DNA of 39,487 bases, taken from the NCBI GenBank assembly GCA_049642465.1, contig JBAROV010000068.1, forward strand, positions 1 through 39,487, given 5' to 3'. The notes under the pieces are model-generated. The model was not told the DNA's origin, did no database searches, and saw only the letters and a list, made by a program, of their open reading frames with translations. This DNA comes from CAWDPQ01 sp049642465 (GTDB taxonomy: Bacteria; Acidobacteriota; Vicinamibacteria; Vicinamibacterales; 2-12-FULL-66-21). The position numbers were made by a program, and so were the translations under genes. Below, one piece after another: positions 16,986-25,599 of the stretch; position 1 is the stretch's first letter; the number at the start of each line of letters is the position of its first letter.

Positions 16986-17426
16986 ATGGACGAAGCCGAA
17001 TCTAGACGAATCGCCGGTCTGCTTGGCCCAACGATGATCGTGATGATCGTGTCGGAATTCCCACTCGTTCAGCCGCGCCTTTACGACGCGCAGATTCCGC
17101 CGGTCGTATATCTCTCAGGAGTGCTGATGTTCGTCGCAGGTCTCGCGATCGTGAGAGCGCATCACCGCTGGCGTACGGATTGGACCGTTCTCGTAACCTT
17201 ATCGGGGTGGTTCGCTCTTGCGCTCGGCACCTTCCGGATGTTTGCGGCGAGCGCTTATCAGCAAAGAACGGCTACCATGGGAAATCCTGTCGTCATGGCT
17301 ATTGAGAGCGTGATTCTGGTCTGTGGCCTCGTGATCACCTACAAGGCATACATCAGCCGCGACACGAACGCCGCTAGACGAGGCGTACCGAATAACACCG
17401 TGGATTACACCCAGAAGTCAGGCTGA
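16986..17426 (+). CDS. Conserved four-helix membrane protein of unknown function
   Basis: 146 residues, ATG at 16986. Four hydrophobic segments: residues ~10-26, ~42-58, ~72-92 and ~100-118. The pattern RRIAGLLGPTMIVMIVSE, VVYLSGVLMFVAGLAIVRAH, HHRWRTDWTVLVTLSGWFAL and RMFA belongs to a small family found near stress and redox genes in proteobacteria and acidobacteria. No functional residues stand out. It ends 5 nt before the first tRNA-Ser-containing repeat, whose insertion may have set the current 3' end. Confidence 0.78.
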   Translation: MDEAESRRIAGLLGPTMIVMIVSEFPLVQPRLYDAQIPPVVYLSGVLMFVAGLAIVRAHHRWRTDWTVLVTLSGWFALALGTFRMFAASAYQQRTATMGNPVVMAIESVILVCGLVITYKAYISRDTNAARRGVPNNTVDYTQKSG

Positions 17427-17430
17427 GAAC

Positions 17431-17763
17431 TGTGTAGAAATTGTGTAAGGTCGCCCCGCGACCGCCGACAAATAGCGACGTTTACGGGTTCACATCGAGA
17501 AGCATTCTGCGGCCGGAAGTCGTTGAACCGATTGCGCGAACAGGTCTTTCGGTATCGCTCGGTGGGCCTCGCCCGAATCGCTTTCCAAGCGTGCTCCTTC
17601 AACCACTCGGACATCTCTCCGTTTTAGAATCAACGAGTTGCGAGCGGTCCGGATCAGATTATCCCACACGCTCCTTCAAATCCTAGAGTCCCGGTATGTG
17701 ATTTGTGTTCAGCGAATTACGGGCACGCCCAGATTGATCCGCACCGAAACTGTGTCAGACCTC
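17431..17763. repeat. ~330-bp dispersed repeat, copy 1 (tRNA-Ser-bearing)
   Basis: The copy begins TGTGTAGAAATTGTGTAAGG and ends near TGTGTCAGACCTC (17751-17763). The spacing of those end motifs (320 nt) nearly equals that of copy 2 (322 nt). Shared blocks in order with copy 2: CCCCGCGA...ACAAAT/ACAAACAT, GTTTACGGG, CACATCG, GAAGTCGTTGA, the tRNA-Ser fragment, and on the minus strand GATAATCTGATC and CGGACCGCTCGCAA. This copy is the more diverged. It marks the left border of the 17431-28166 block. Confidence 0.7.
17579..17620 (-). pseudogene. tRNA-Ser(GGA) 5' fragment
   Basis: The minus strand reads the 5' acceptor GGAGAGA, D-arm CCGAGTGGTTGAAGG and anticodon arm CACGCTTGGAAAGCG (anticodon GGA). 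Similarity to tRNA-Ser then stops, and there is no variable arm, T-arm or 3' acceptor. It cannot be a functional tRNA. Crossover in or just after the anticodon loop is a classic attachment-site position for tyrosine recombinases. Proteins predicted through it (beginning MSEWLKEHAWK) are artefacts. Confidence 0.78.
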
Positions 17764-17844
17764 TCAATGTCCTCGGATCACTTACGGCGATCCGCGGGCC
17801 GCAGGATGTCGAGCAGTGCCGACGGAAGCCGCGAGCATGACACA

Positions 17845-18075
17845 TCATCGCGCACCGGGCGACCGACATCTCAGGCGACTCGCTTTGCCGAGGAGCAATC
17901 CAGCCAGCACGAAGTACGTGCCCGATCCGACTTGCTCGAACGGGACGCCGGCATTCGCCAGTCCAAAGAAGAGCAGCACGAACTGCACCGGCGTCGCCCA
18001 CCAGTGCTCGAACTGATTGAGCGTGTCGACCTGAAGGTTCTCGCGCGGATCGAACAGCCCAAGATCACGTGGACC
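17845..18075 (-). pseudogene. Na+/H+ antiporter NhaA, C-terminal region fragment
   Basis: About 75 codons reading LGLFDPRENLQVDTLNQFEH, then WWATPVQFVLLFFGLANAGVP and GSGTYFVLAGLLLGK, then unrelated residues and a stop. LNxFEHWWxTPVxFxxxFFGLxNAGVP is the unmistakable late part of NhaA. NhaA needs about 380-440 residues and its essential mid-membrane aspartates, which are absent. It lies between the repeat and the C_GCAxxG-type gene. It probably fell to deletion on both sides. Confidence 0.75.
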
Positions 18076-18177
18076 CCGGCGGTCGGCCTGATCGGTCCCC
18101 GAAAAGCGACGATCTCGGCGCTCGACGAGCCTGTGTGGCCAGCAAGTTCTCCCCCTGCAGCTGATCAAGGGCGGGGG

Positions 18178-19191
18178 CTAGACCGCCGAGTCGACCATGC
18201 CCTCCACTCTGGCTGCGACCTGCTGCGCAATCGCCTGACATCGTGCAACGCCGTCGGTGTCGATGTACTGGTTCACTCCCGCAGTCGTCGAGAAGTCACA
18301 CCTCGTTATGGCGCGGCATTGCGTGCTCCCGAATGCGCCGGTGAACCACCCCGCCAACTGGTGGCCGAGATTCATGGTCCTGTTGAACTTGTTCACCTCG
18401 TCAGCGAACGCGTCACCGCCAGCTGCCATCTTGCCGATCATGCGCAGCACACGCAGGCAGCTGCGTTCGACCTCACCGAGGGCCATACCAAGGGCCATCA
18501 CGCCGGCCGTCAACGCGCTGCAGGTCATGCCGGTCAAGACCGTTCCGCCAATGAAGGGTGCCGTGGCGTCGAGTACGTCCTGGCTCACGTGATTCATGTG
18601 GCGCACGTGCTGCACAACCGCATGAGCACAGTGGAACTCCTTCTCGACGAAGTGAGCGTAGAGTCGCCCGTACGCGTCTCGGCTCGCCGCGGGAATTACA
18701 TCGGCGCAGTCGCTCGACAGCGTTTGCGCGCAGAGTTCGGGCGCTCGACGAACGGCTCCGACGCATCGCAACGGCAGCCTATCGGTCCCCCGAATCTCAC
18801 GGCAAAGCGTGGTGCCGTGGAAACCCTCGAAGCGCTGCAGAAGGTCATGCCCCTTGTCGATGAACGGGGGCAGTCCGTGGTGCATTGGGCCACGAGCATG
18901 CCGAAGGCCGATAAGGACCAACGGCCCGGTGACGCCACCGCACTCGGCGCCCGTGTTGCCGATGCCGCCTGGCAATCCAGCTGTGAGCTTGACGAGCCAC
19001 TCCGCCTCCGTATCTGAGGCATCCAGCAGGGTCTGCATCACGGTGGGCGCGCAGTGACCCATCCTCAGAAGGTTCGACATACTCCGGCGACGCAGTGTGC
19101 TCGTCGGAACCGTCGTCAGATCGCCCGCGAGCTTCAGAGGAATCGTCGGTGAGGACACCGCAGACGCCTTGGTCGACTCCAGGCTGGCCAT
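18178..19191 (-). CDS. C_GCAxxG_C_C-type redox-associated protein
   Basis: 337 residues from the ATG at 19191, 25 nt after the quinone oxidoreductase stop. It resembles the C-GCAxxG-C-C family: an early GHCAPTVMQTLL, then LPGGIGNTGAECGGVTGPLV, then Cys-containing helices (FHCAHAVVQHV; SALTAGVMALGMALGE) repeated in a second half. Cysteines are spread through the helices, as expected of a redox or metal/cofactor site. Members occur near redox enzymes, but their reaction is unknown. The C-terminal part (FTGAFGSTQCRAITRCDFS) resembles a second copy of the same motif (GST.CR.I). Family assignment is moderate. Confidence 0.72.
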   Translation of the reverse strand: MASLESTKASAVSSPTIPLKLAGDLTTVPTSTLRRRSMSNLLRMGHCAPTVMQTLLDASDTEAEWLVKLTAGLPGGIGNTGAECGGVTGPLVLIGLRHARGPMHHGLPPFIDKGHDLLQRFEGFHGTTLCREIRGTDRLPLRCVGAVRRAPELCAQTLSSDCADVIPAASRDAYGRLYAHFVEKEFHCAHAVVQHVRHMNHVSQDVLDATAPFIGGTVLTGMTCSALTAGVMALGMALGEVERSCLRVLRMIGKMAAGGDAFADEVNKFNRTMNLGHQLAGWFTGAFGSTQCRAITRCDFSTTAGVNQYIDTDGVARCQAIAQQVAARVEGMVDSAV

Positions 19192-19216
19192 CGCCGGTGC
19201 TGCCTTCGACGCCCGT

Positions 19217-19957
19217 TCAGAACTGGCGACCCAGGGCATACGCTTTCTCCAGGTAGTCCCGCCTCGTGGCGTCGTCCGCGCCGTGCACGGCATAGAAGTA
19301 CTCGCGCTCGACGTTCTTGATTCCCGGATATGTGAGCGTGAACTCGTCAATCACCACGCGCATGGCCTCGCGAAGGCCCGCGTCATAGGAGCGTTTGTCG
19401 AAGATTGTTGTCTGGATGATCAGCGCCTTCGCGTGCGTCAGCTTCGGCTGACGGCCGTTGATGTCGCCACGCCAGGCTTCCGGAGTGAGATCGTACGCAA
19501 ACCCCGGCGTCCAGACGCGATCGAGCCACCCCTTCAGGATTGCGGGAAAGCTCAAGAAGTGCACGGGTGCGATGAACGCCAGCGCCTCAGCCCGCGCCAC
19601 CTTCTGCTGCTGCACGAGCACGTCCTTCGGCCGATAGCGCTCGCGCAGCAACCGGATGATGCCCCGCGCATCCCGATCACCGATGAGGCGCTTCAGCGCG
19701 AAGCGTTTCAGAGGCCCACCAGCCTCATTGAGGAGGGACTCGCGCAACCGCATACGGTCGAGCATGTCATCCGGGATGGTCTCGGTCAGCCAACTCGGGG
19801 TGTCGCGTGGCCGGATGACCGGATCGAAGCCGATCGTGTAGAGGTCCACGATCTCGTTCGTGTGGCCCGCGTCTCGGAGACCGGCGTCGAACCGCTCGAG
19901 GACGGCATGGCAGAACGACCGCGGACCGGGATGCGCGAAGACCGTCAACACCTTCAT
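19217..19957 (-). CDS. Flavodoxin-fold NAD(P)H:quinone oxidoreductase, copy 2
   Basis: 246 residues, MKVLTVFAHPGPRSFC to YLEKAYALGRQF, colinear with the protein at 10462-11202 without gaps. About 29 of 246 positions differ by hand count. The flavin-contact and active-site stretches (PVHFLSFPAILKGWLDRVWT) are conserved, so the enzyme is expected to be active. Unlike copy 1 it sits in a different neighbourhood, between a conserved CxxC protein and the C_GCAxxG-type gene, behind an MgtA-like ATPase. It may serve the same quinone detoxification under different control. Confidence 0.92.
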   Translation of the reverse strand: MKVLTVFAHPGPRSFCHAVLERFDAGLRDAGHTNEIVDLYTIGFDPVIRPRDTPSWLTETIPDDMLDRMRLRESLLNEAGGPLKRFALKRLIGDRDARGIIRLLRERYRPKDVLVQQQKVARAEALAFIAPVHFLSFPAILKGWLDRVWTPGFAYDLTPEAWRGDINGRQPKLTHAKALIIQTTIFDKRSYDAGLREAMRVVIDEFTLTYPGIKNVEREYFYAVHGADDATRRDYLEKAYALGRQF

Positions 19958-20030
19958 GGGCGCCTTCTGGTTCCGATGGTCAGGTGGCCTTCGTGGAGCA
20001 CCGCCGGAGTCTGCGCCTCAGGCCGAGTGA

Positions 20031-20549
20031 TCACGCCTCGAGCGGGCTGACCTTGGCCACGCCCACCACGTAGTTCTTGCCGTAGTGCCGCGCGCACTTT
20101 GGACACGTCGTATAGAAGAAGTAGATCGTGTCGAGGTGTCTGCCTCCCTCTTTCACGTACGCCGCCATTGTCGCGGCCCATGTCGGCGCCTGCTTATAGG
20201 GGCCTTCGAACACATGCGTCAGGAAATCGCCGCTCAGACGCACCATTTCGGCGCCGGGTACCTCCTTGTCGACGGCAAACAGATGCTCGGCGTGCCAGGC
20301 CGAATCGTCGTGGCTCAGTACCAGCAGTCCGCCGCCGGCGGCATGCGCGGTCTCAATGGCGGCAATCGTCCGGGCGAACACCGAGCCCATGTTGAGCGGC
20401 ATGTGAAACGCGCTGACCGTCGACGCTCTGACGAAGAGCTTGTTGTCGAAGTGGAGTTCCTGGTCCTGCCAAGGCCCCGGCCTGAAACGGGGGCAGCAGT
20501 TGGTCTCGTTGTCGGACGCGTCGAACGCCGGGGTCTGATTAGGTAGCAT
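20031..20549 (-). CDS. Conserved hydrolase-like protein with CC and CxxC motifs
   Basis: 172 residues from the ATG at 20549. It matches a widespread uncharacterised family: TPAFDASDNETNCCPRFRPG, ELHFDNKLFVRASTV, FHMPLNMGSVFARTI, LSHDDSAWHAEHLFAVDKEV, LSGDFLTHVFEGPYKQAP and YFFYTTCPKCARHYGKNYVV. CCP near the start and CPKC near the end, together with conserved His and Asp residues, suggest a metal site. Often annotated simply as hydrolase; the reaction is unknown. The in-frame extension to 20798 has no conserved residues and was dropped. It ends 73 nt before quinone oxidoreductase copy 2. Confidence 0.85.
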   Translation of the reverse strand: MLPNQTPAFDASDNETNCCPRFRPGPWQDQELHFDNKLFVRASTVSAFHMPLNMGSVFARTIAAIETAHAAGGGLLVLSHDDSAWHAEHLFAVDKEVPGAEMVRLSGDFLTHVFEGPYKQAPTWAATMAAYVKEGGRHLDTIYFFYTTCPKCARHYGKNYVVGVAKVSPLEA

Positions 20550-20755
20550 TGCGAGCCTCAATTCGCTGCCGAGCGGTAGAGCCGGAGCACCCCTGGTGCG
20601 CGAAATTCGGCGATCATCGCGGGTTCTTCCCGTCGGTTGCGGAATCGACCCAAAGGAGTCTCCAGCAATCGCTCGATGCCAAGGTCGATGCCACACGTTA
20701 CAGCAGTATTCGTGCCCCGTACCCGCGATTAGAAAACGACCACACGACTGGCTGT

Positions 20756-21004
20756 CTATTGAGCGCGCTGGCCCAGGGTCCGCATCCTCACGAGCCACTG
20801 TTCCCGGTTGCGCGGGTCAAGCGCCTCCACCAGACCGGTCAGGCTCTCAAGGATCGGACGGACGCCACCAAGTCGCAGCGTGTTCTTCTCCCGACGCAGT
20901 CCTGTGACCTTCTCGGCCACTGGTGTTCCCACCGCCTGCTGGTCGCACCTGGGCCTACGTGATGGAGTTGGATTAGCGGCGAGTGCTCCCGGAATCCTCC
21001 CCAA
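20756..21004 (-). CDS. Possible small protein downstream of MgtA-like ATPase
   Basis: An 82-codon frame starting with TTG 4 nt after the ATPase stop. The second half (EKVTGLRREKNTLRLGGVRP, then LTGLVEALDPRNREQWLVRM) looks like an amphipathic helical protein with Leu heptads. The first 25 residues are Pro/Ala-rich and featureless, and no ribosome binding site or family match is seen. It could be a real small regulatory protein or simply an open frame. Nothing else is recognised between 20550 and 21008. Confidence 0.25.
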   Translation of the reverse strand: MGRIPGALAANPTPSRRPRCDQQAVGTPVAEKVTGLRREKNTLRLGGVRPILESLTGLVEALDPRNREQWLVRMRTLGQRAQ

Positions 21005-21008
21005 GTCG

Positions 21009-23567
21009 TCAGGCGGGCGTTGCGCCGCTGGGCCGGAAGAACCAACGCTTCGTCGCCTCGGTAGCCCCCAGGTAGGCCGTCACGATTCCAACGATGCTGC
21101 CCATCTCCCCAGTCGACAGCGGCACAAAGCCGAACAAGCGGGACCAGGACCCGAAGAACGGCACAGCGAGGGCGAACACCGTGGCCGCGACCGTTGTCCA
21201 CAGCAGCAGTGCACTGGGCCGACTGCGCCACGCGGACCCGCGCGTACGGAGAATGAGCACGACGCCGAGCTCGGTGAGCAGCGACACCACGAACCACGTC
21301 GTCTGGAATGTGGCCTCACCCGCACGGAACAGCAGAAGAAGCGCGGCGAAGGTCAGGAGGTCGAAGATGGAGCTGACGAGCCCGAAGACGATCATGTAGC
21401 GCCGAACCTGCGTGATGTCCCAGCGCTGCGGGTGCGTGACGCGCTCGGCGTCAACGCGGTCGGTCGAGATCGCCATCGACGGCACGTCCGAGAGGAAGTT
21501 GTTGAGCAGGATCTGCTTCGCGACCAGCGGCAGAAACGGCAGGAGCGGCGCTGCGATCGCCATGCTCACCATGTTGCCGAAGTTCGCACTCGTCGTAATC
21601 GAGATGTACTTGAGCGTATTCGCAAACGTGCGGCGGCCGTCTTCGACCCCTGTGCGCAGGACATCGAGGTCACGTTTCAACAGGATGATGTCGGCGCTCT
21701 CGCGGGCGACGTCCACGGCCTGATCGACCGAGATGCCGACGTCGGCCGCGTGCAACGCGGGGGCGTCGTTGATCCCGTCGCCGAGATAGCCGACCGAGTG
21801 ACCGGTGCGCTGGAGCGCACGGACGATGCGCTCCTTCTGCTGCGGATCGATTTCGGCAAAGAGTGAGGTCTTGGGCGCCGCGTGCCAGAGCGCTTCGTCG
21901 TCGAGCTGCACCAGCGCGTCGCCGGTGAGCATCGACCTTGGGTCGAACCCGACGGTCTCGGCGAGATGGCCTGTCACAAACCGGTTGTCGCCCGTGATGA
22001 CCTTCACGTCGACATGCAACTTCGCGAGGTCGCCGAGCACGCGGGCGGCGTCGGCCTTGGGCGGGTCGAGGAAGAGCAGGAAGCCGGCGAAGACCATCTC
22101 CGCCTCGTCGTCGCGCTGGTAGGCCCCCTTGGCCACGACAGTACGCGTCGCGAGCGCGAGCACGCGAAAGCCCGCCTTGCCTTTTGCCTCGTAGTATGCG
22201 GAGAGCTCGGCGGTGACGACATCCGTCAGCGGGAGCACGGCGCCATCCTGCTCCACCTGCGTGCAGATCGAAAGCACGTTCGAGAAAGCGCCCTTCGTGA
22301 CGACGAGATGTTGCTCGGCACCGCCCCCCTCAGCCATCACGATCGTCAGGCGCTTTCTCAGGAAGTCGTAGGGGATCTCGTCGATCTTTTCGTGGCCGGA
22401 GGTGGAGAGCCCCGCCTGTTCTCCTGCGGTAACGATCGCCGCATCGATCGGGTTGTCGATGCCGGTCTCGAACGATGCGTTGAGGAACGCGAGTTGCCGG
22501 ACAGCGGCCGACGTGCCTCCTTTCGGATCCGTGGCGTCGGCGAGAACAATCGTCCCTTCGGTCAGCGTGCCTGTCTTGTCGGTGCAGAGGACGGTCATGC
22601 TCCCCAGGTTTTCGATCGCGTCCAGGCGGCGGACGATGACGCCCTGCTTGCTCATGGCGCGCGCACCGGCCGCGAGCGTGACGCTCACGATCGCGGGCAG
22701 GAGTTCGGGCGAGAGGCCGACGGCGAGGGCGACTGAGAAGAGCAGCGACTCGACGAGCGGACGGTGGAGCAGGAGATTCACCGTCAGGACGGAGAGGACG
22801 ATGACGACCATCGACCGGATCAACAGGTAGCCGAACTGCCGAAGTCCGCGGGCGAAGTTGGTTTCCGGCTCCCGCGCGCGCAGCCGAGCGGCGATCGCGC
22901 CGAACGCCGTGCGCCGCCCCGTCTCGACGACGAGAACCCTCGCCGTGCCGCTGCGCACCGACGCTCCGAGAAACACGACGTTCGTCCGCTGGGCGAGCGG
23001 CGCGGCGGCGGTTACGACTCCGGGCTGCTTCTCCACCGGGAACGACTCGCCCGTCATGCTGGCCTCGCTGACGAGGAAGTCGCTCGCCTCGAGGATCCGT
23101 CCGTCGGCGGGAATCAGGTTGCCCGCGGAGAGCACGAGGACGTCGCCGGGCACGAGCGCGTCGGCGCGGACGGTCCCTTCGACGCCGTTGCGCACCACCC
23201 GGCAGGTGAGCGCGAGGCGCTTCTTCAGCTCCTCGACCGCCGCGGACGCGCGGTACTCCTGGTAGAAGCCGAGCAGCGTGGAGCCAATCACGATCGCGAG
23301 GATGATCGCCGCGTCGACCCACTGGGAGAGACCGAGCGAGACCGCGGCGGCAAAGATCAGGATCAGGACGAGAGGGCTTTCGACCTGCCGCCAGAGCAGG
23401 CGCAGCGGGCCGAGACGCTGCGCGTCCTCCACGCTGTTCGGGCCCACCACCGCGAGTCGCTCGGCGGCGCGCGCCGCCGCGAGCCCGTTCACACCCGAGC
23501 CGAGGGACGTGCTGAGGTCGTCGACGTTGCGACTCCAGTACGGTGCAGTGGTGTCAGGGATGCTCAC
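21009..23567 (-). CDS. mgtA: MgtA-like P-type ATPase (Mg2+/cation translocating)
   Basis: 852 residues. Order: cation-ATPase N-domain (NGLAAARAAERLAVVGPNSV), membrane pair, actuator with SMTGESFPVEK, P-motif CTDKTGTLTEGT, K-motif TKGAFSN, hinge GDGINDAPALHAADVGISVD, and C-terminal membrane domain with NFGNMVSMA and FLPLVAKQILLNNFLSDVPS. The NNFLSD block, LSPELLPAIV transport motif and overall length fit the MgtA/MgtB group, which imports Mg2+. It shares the strand with malic enzyme upstream (264 nt gap) and with the CxxC protein downstream. Long open frames on the opposite strand here are shadows. Confidence 0.93.
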   Translation of the reverse strand: MSIPDTTAPYWSRNVDDLSTSLGSGVNGLAAARAAERLAVVGPNSVEDAQRLGPLRLLWRQVESPLVLILIFAAAVSLGLSQWVDAAIILAIVIGSTLLGFYQEYRASAAVEELKKRLALTCRVVRNGVEGTVRADALVPGDVLVLSAGNLIPADGRILEASDFLVSEASMTGESFPVEKQPGVVTAAAPLAQRTNVVFLGASVRSGTARVLVVETGRRTAFGAIAARLRAREPETNFARGLRQFGYLLIRSMVVIVLSVLTVNLLLHRPLVESLLFSVALAVGLSPELLPAIVSVTLAAGARAMSKQGVIVRRLDAIENLGSMTVLCTDKTGTLTEGTIVLADATDPKGGTSAAVRQLAFLNASFETGIDNPIDAAIVTAGEQAGLSTSGHEKIDEIPYDFLRKRLTIVMAEGGGAEQHLVVTKGAFSNVLSICTQVEQDGAVLPLTDVVTAELSAYYEAKGKAGFRVLALATRTVVAKGAYQRDDEAEMVFAGFLLFLDPPKADAARVLGDLAKLHVDVKVITGDNRFVTGHLAETVGFDPRSMLTGDALVQLDDEALWHAAPKTSLFAEIDPQQKERIVRALQRTGHSVGYLGDGINDAPALHAADVGISVDQAVDVARESADIILLKRDLDVLRTGVEDGRRTFANTLKYISITTSANFGNMVSMAIAAPLLPFLPLVAKQILLNNFLSDVPSMAISTDRVDAERVTHPQRWDITQVRRYMIVFGLVSSIFDLLTFAALLLLFRAGEATFQTTWFVVSLLTELGVVLILRTRGSAWRSRPSALLLWTTVAATVFALAVPFFGSWSRLFGFVPLSTGEMGSIVGIVTAYLGATEATKRWFFRPSGATPA

Positions 23568-23680
23568 GCAGCCTCACATTCGAGCCCCGAGGGGATCCGC
23601 TGCATGTGGCGGTGTCGGGCAACACTCCTTCTGAACACGGGATTGTTATCCGTGGTCCGACGAACGATCAACGATGGCGT

Positions 23681-24019
23681 ATGGAAATCTTGTCACGCCG
23701 CTTGATCTCTGCGGCGATTGTTCGCGGAATCTCGCGACATCCGCACGCCTTCGCATGCGCCAAGTGCCAGCGCACGCGTTGTTCGAGAGAGGGGCGGGTC
23801 GGCATGACATGCCGGCGATGCCAGCTCGCGTTCATGGTTCAGGGTTCATCTGGGAGAACGAAGGTCGATAGCGAACAGGTCGGTACGTCGGAAACCACAT
23901 CGCGTTGCGCACGGTCTCATCGAGGCTGGCCAGAATCCCCGGCAACGCGTGGCCTTCGGCGACGGCGCGGCGGATCACAGCGCACGCGACGGCATGTGAG
24001 CAGTCCCGAATGCGCGTGA
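23681..24019 (+). CDS. Possible small zinc-ribbon protein (doubtful)
   Basis: In the 264-nt gap before the ATPase, the plus strand reads MEILSRRLISAAIVRGISRH, then CAKC, 15 residues, CRRC. Two CxxC pairs with this spacing could form a zinc ribbon. However, the frame then runs about 190 nt antisense into the malic enzyme gene, and no ribosome binding site is obvious. The gap otherwise holds nothing I recognise. Chance is a serious alternative. Confidence 0.22.
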   Translation: MEILSRRLISAAIVRGISRHPHAFACAKCQRTRCSREGRVGMTCRRCQLAFMVQGSSGRTKVDSEQVGTSETTSRCARSHRGWPESPATRGLRRRRGGSQRTRRHVSSPECA

Positions 24020-25568
24020 GCTCGGGGTAGACCGCCCCCTGAGCCAAGTCAGCCGGGCTCACCATCTGCGCCAGGACCCGGGCGGCATCGAGGAACATGG
24101 CGTCGGTGACGCGTCGGACACCTCCCGCCCACAGACCCAGTCCGACGCCGGGAAAAACGAACGCGTTGTTCCCTTGGCCGATGCGGTGCGTCCGACCGCG
24201 ATGGATGACCGGGTCGGACGGGCTGCCGGTTGCAACGATCGCGCGACCATCGGACCACCGAATCGCCTGCTCGGCGGTGCACTCGCTCTTGCTCGTCGGG
24301 TTCGACAAGGGAAACACGATCGGCCGGTCGTTCAGGGCGGCCATTGCGCGGACGACGGCTTCCGTGAACAAGCCCGCCGCGCCCGACGTGCCGATGAGAA
24401 TCGTGGGCCTGAAATTGCGGACGGTTTCCTCGAGCGTAATGTGTCCGGGATCGCGGCATTCGTACGTCGCCACCTCCTCGATCGGCCGGGCATAGGCCGA
24501 CTTGAAGTCCTCTAAATCCGGCCGCGCCTGCGTCACCAGTCCCCGGCTGTCCACGGTGCAGATCCGCATCCGCACCTCTGCGTGAGAAACCCCGGCCTCG
24601 CCCAGCGCCGAGGCGAAGAGGTGGGCAATGCCCTGCGCGGACGCTCCGGCTCCAGCAAGCACGATGCGCTGGTCGCGCATCTCCTGACCGGTCATCCGCA
24701 GGGATGCATACACACCGGCGGTCGCAACGGCAGCCGTGCCTTGAATGTCGTCGTTGAACGTGCACAACCGGTCGCGAAAACGTGCGAGCTGAGTGAGCGC
24801 GTTGGCTTTCAGGAAGTCTTCCCATTGCAGGACGGCGTCCGGATACACGCGCATCACAGCGTCGACGAAGCGATCGATGAAGTCCTGATACTCGCGTCCC
24901 CGAATCCGCTGGTGCCGCAGGCCGAGATACATCGGATCGTTCAGCCGCTCCCGATTGTCCGTGCCCACGTCGAGCATGATCGGCAACGTCAGCGATGGCG
25001 GGATCCCGGCGCAGGCCGTGTAGAGCGATAGCTTTCCGGTTGGGATGCTCATCCCGCCAACCCCCTGATCGCCCAGTCCCAGGATGCGTTCCCCGTCGGT
25101 GACGACGATGACGGCCGGCGGCCGCGCGTGATTCCTGAGAATGGTATCGATCTGATGGCGTTGGTCGTACGAGATGTAGAGACCGCGCGGGCGGCGAAAG
25201 ATGTGCGAGAACTGCTGGCACGCTTCGCCAACGACCGGTGTGTAGACGACCGGCACCATCTCGTCGATGTGGTCATGGAGGAGACGGAAGAACAGCGTCT
25301 CGTTTCGGTCCTGCAGGCTGGCGAGGTGGATATAGCGCTCGAGCGGTGTCGGTTTAATCCGATAGTTCTCGTACACTCTGGCCAGTTGCTGGTCCATGGT
25401 GCTGACAGCCGGCGGCAAGAGCCCGTCGAGGCCGAGGTCGGCGCGCTCGCCCTCGGTGAATGCCGTGCCTTTGTTCGTCAGCGGATCGCGGAGCAGCGCT
25501 TCACCGCGCGTGTCGACGGCGATGTATTCCTCGCCCGTCACCCCATCGTGCTCGGTCAACCACTCCAT
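23832..25568 (-). CDS. NAD(P)-dependent malic enzyme
   Basis: 578 residues, full length for the large bacterial/eukaryotic-type malic enzymes (MaeA/SfcA). It oxidatively decarboxylates malate to pyruvate with reduction of NAD(P)+. Seen motifs: NKGTAFTEGERADLGLDGLL near the start, VYTPVVGEACQQFS, RPRGLYIS, VVTDGERILGLGDQGVGGM, TFNDDIQGTAAVATAGVYA (metal/catalytic region), nucleotide loop VLAGAGASAQGIA, and FPLSNPTSKSECTAEQA. Cofactor preference cannot be read safely. ATG at 25568 is 31 nt after the small conserved gene, so cotranscription is likely. It probably helps redirect carbon and reducing power under stress. Confidence 0.95.
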   Translation of the reverse strand: MEWLTEHDGVTGEEYIAVDTRGEALLRDPLTNKGTAFTEGERADLGLDGLLPPAVSTMDQQLARVYENYRIKPTPLERYIHLASLQDRNETLFFRLLHDHIDEMVPVVYTPVVGEACQQFSHIFRRPRGLYISYDQRHQIDTILRNHARPPAVIVVTDGERILGLGDQGVGGMSIPTGKLSLYTACAGIPPSLTLPIMLDVGTDNRERLNDPMYLGLRHQRIRGREYQDFIDRFVDAVMRVYPDAVLQWEDFLKANALTQLARFRDRLCTFNDDIQGTAAVATAGVYASLRMTGQEMRDQRIVLAGAGASAQGIAHLFASALGEAGVSHAEVRMRICTVDSRGLVTQARPDLEDFKSAYARPIEEVATYECRDPGHITLEETVRNFRPTILIGTSGAAGLFTEAVVRAMAALNDRPIVFPLSNPTSKSECTAEQAIRWSDGRAIVATGSPSDPVIHRGRTHRIGQGNNAFVFPGVGLGLWAGGVRRVTDAMFLDAARVLAQMVSPADLAQGAVYPELTRIRDCSHAVACAVIRRAVAEGHALPGILASLDETVRNAMWFPTYRPVRYRPSFSQMNPEP

Positions 25569-25599
25569 TGCTCACCGTCGTGGCGCCTTCTGTGCGGCT

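Noticed and set aside
17405..17614. 69-codon minus-strand frame starting MSEWLKEHAWK
   Set aside because: It is translation of the tRNA-Ser fragment and flanking repeat, not a protein; the same false peptide appears in copy 2.
20808..21866. 352-codon plus-strand frame
   Set aside because: Antisense to the MgtA-like ATPase; Arg/His/Glu-rich without domain features.
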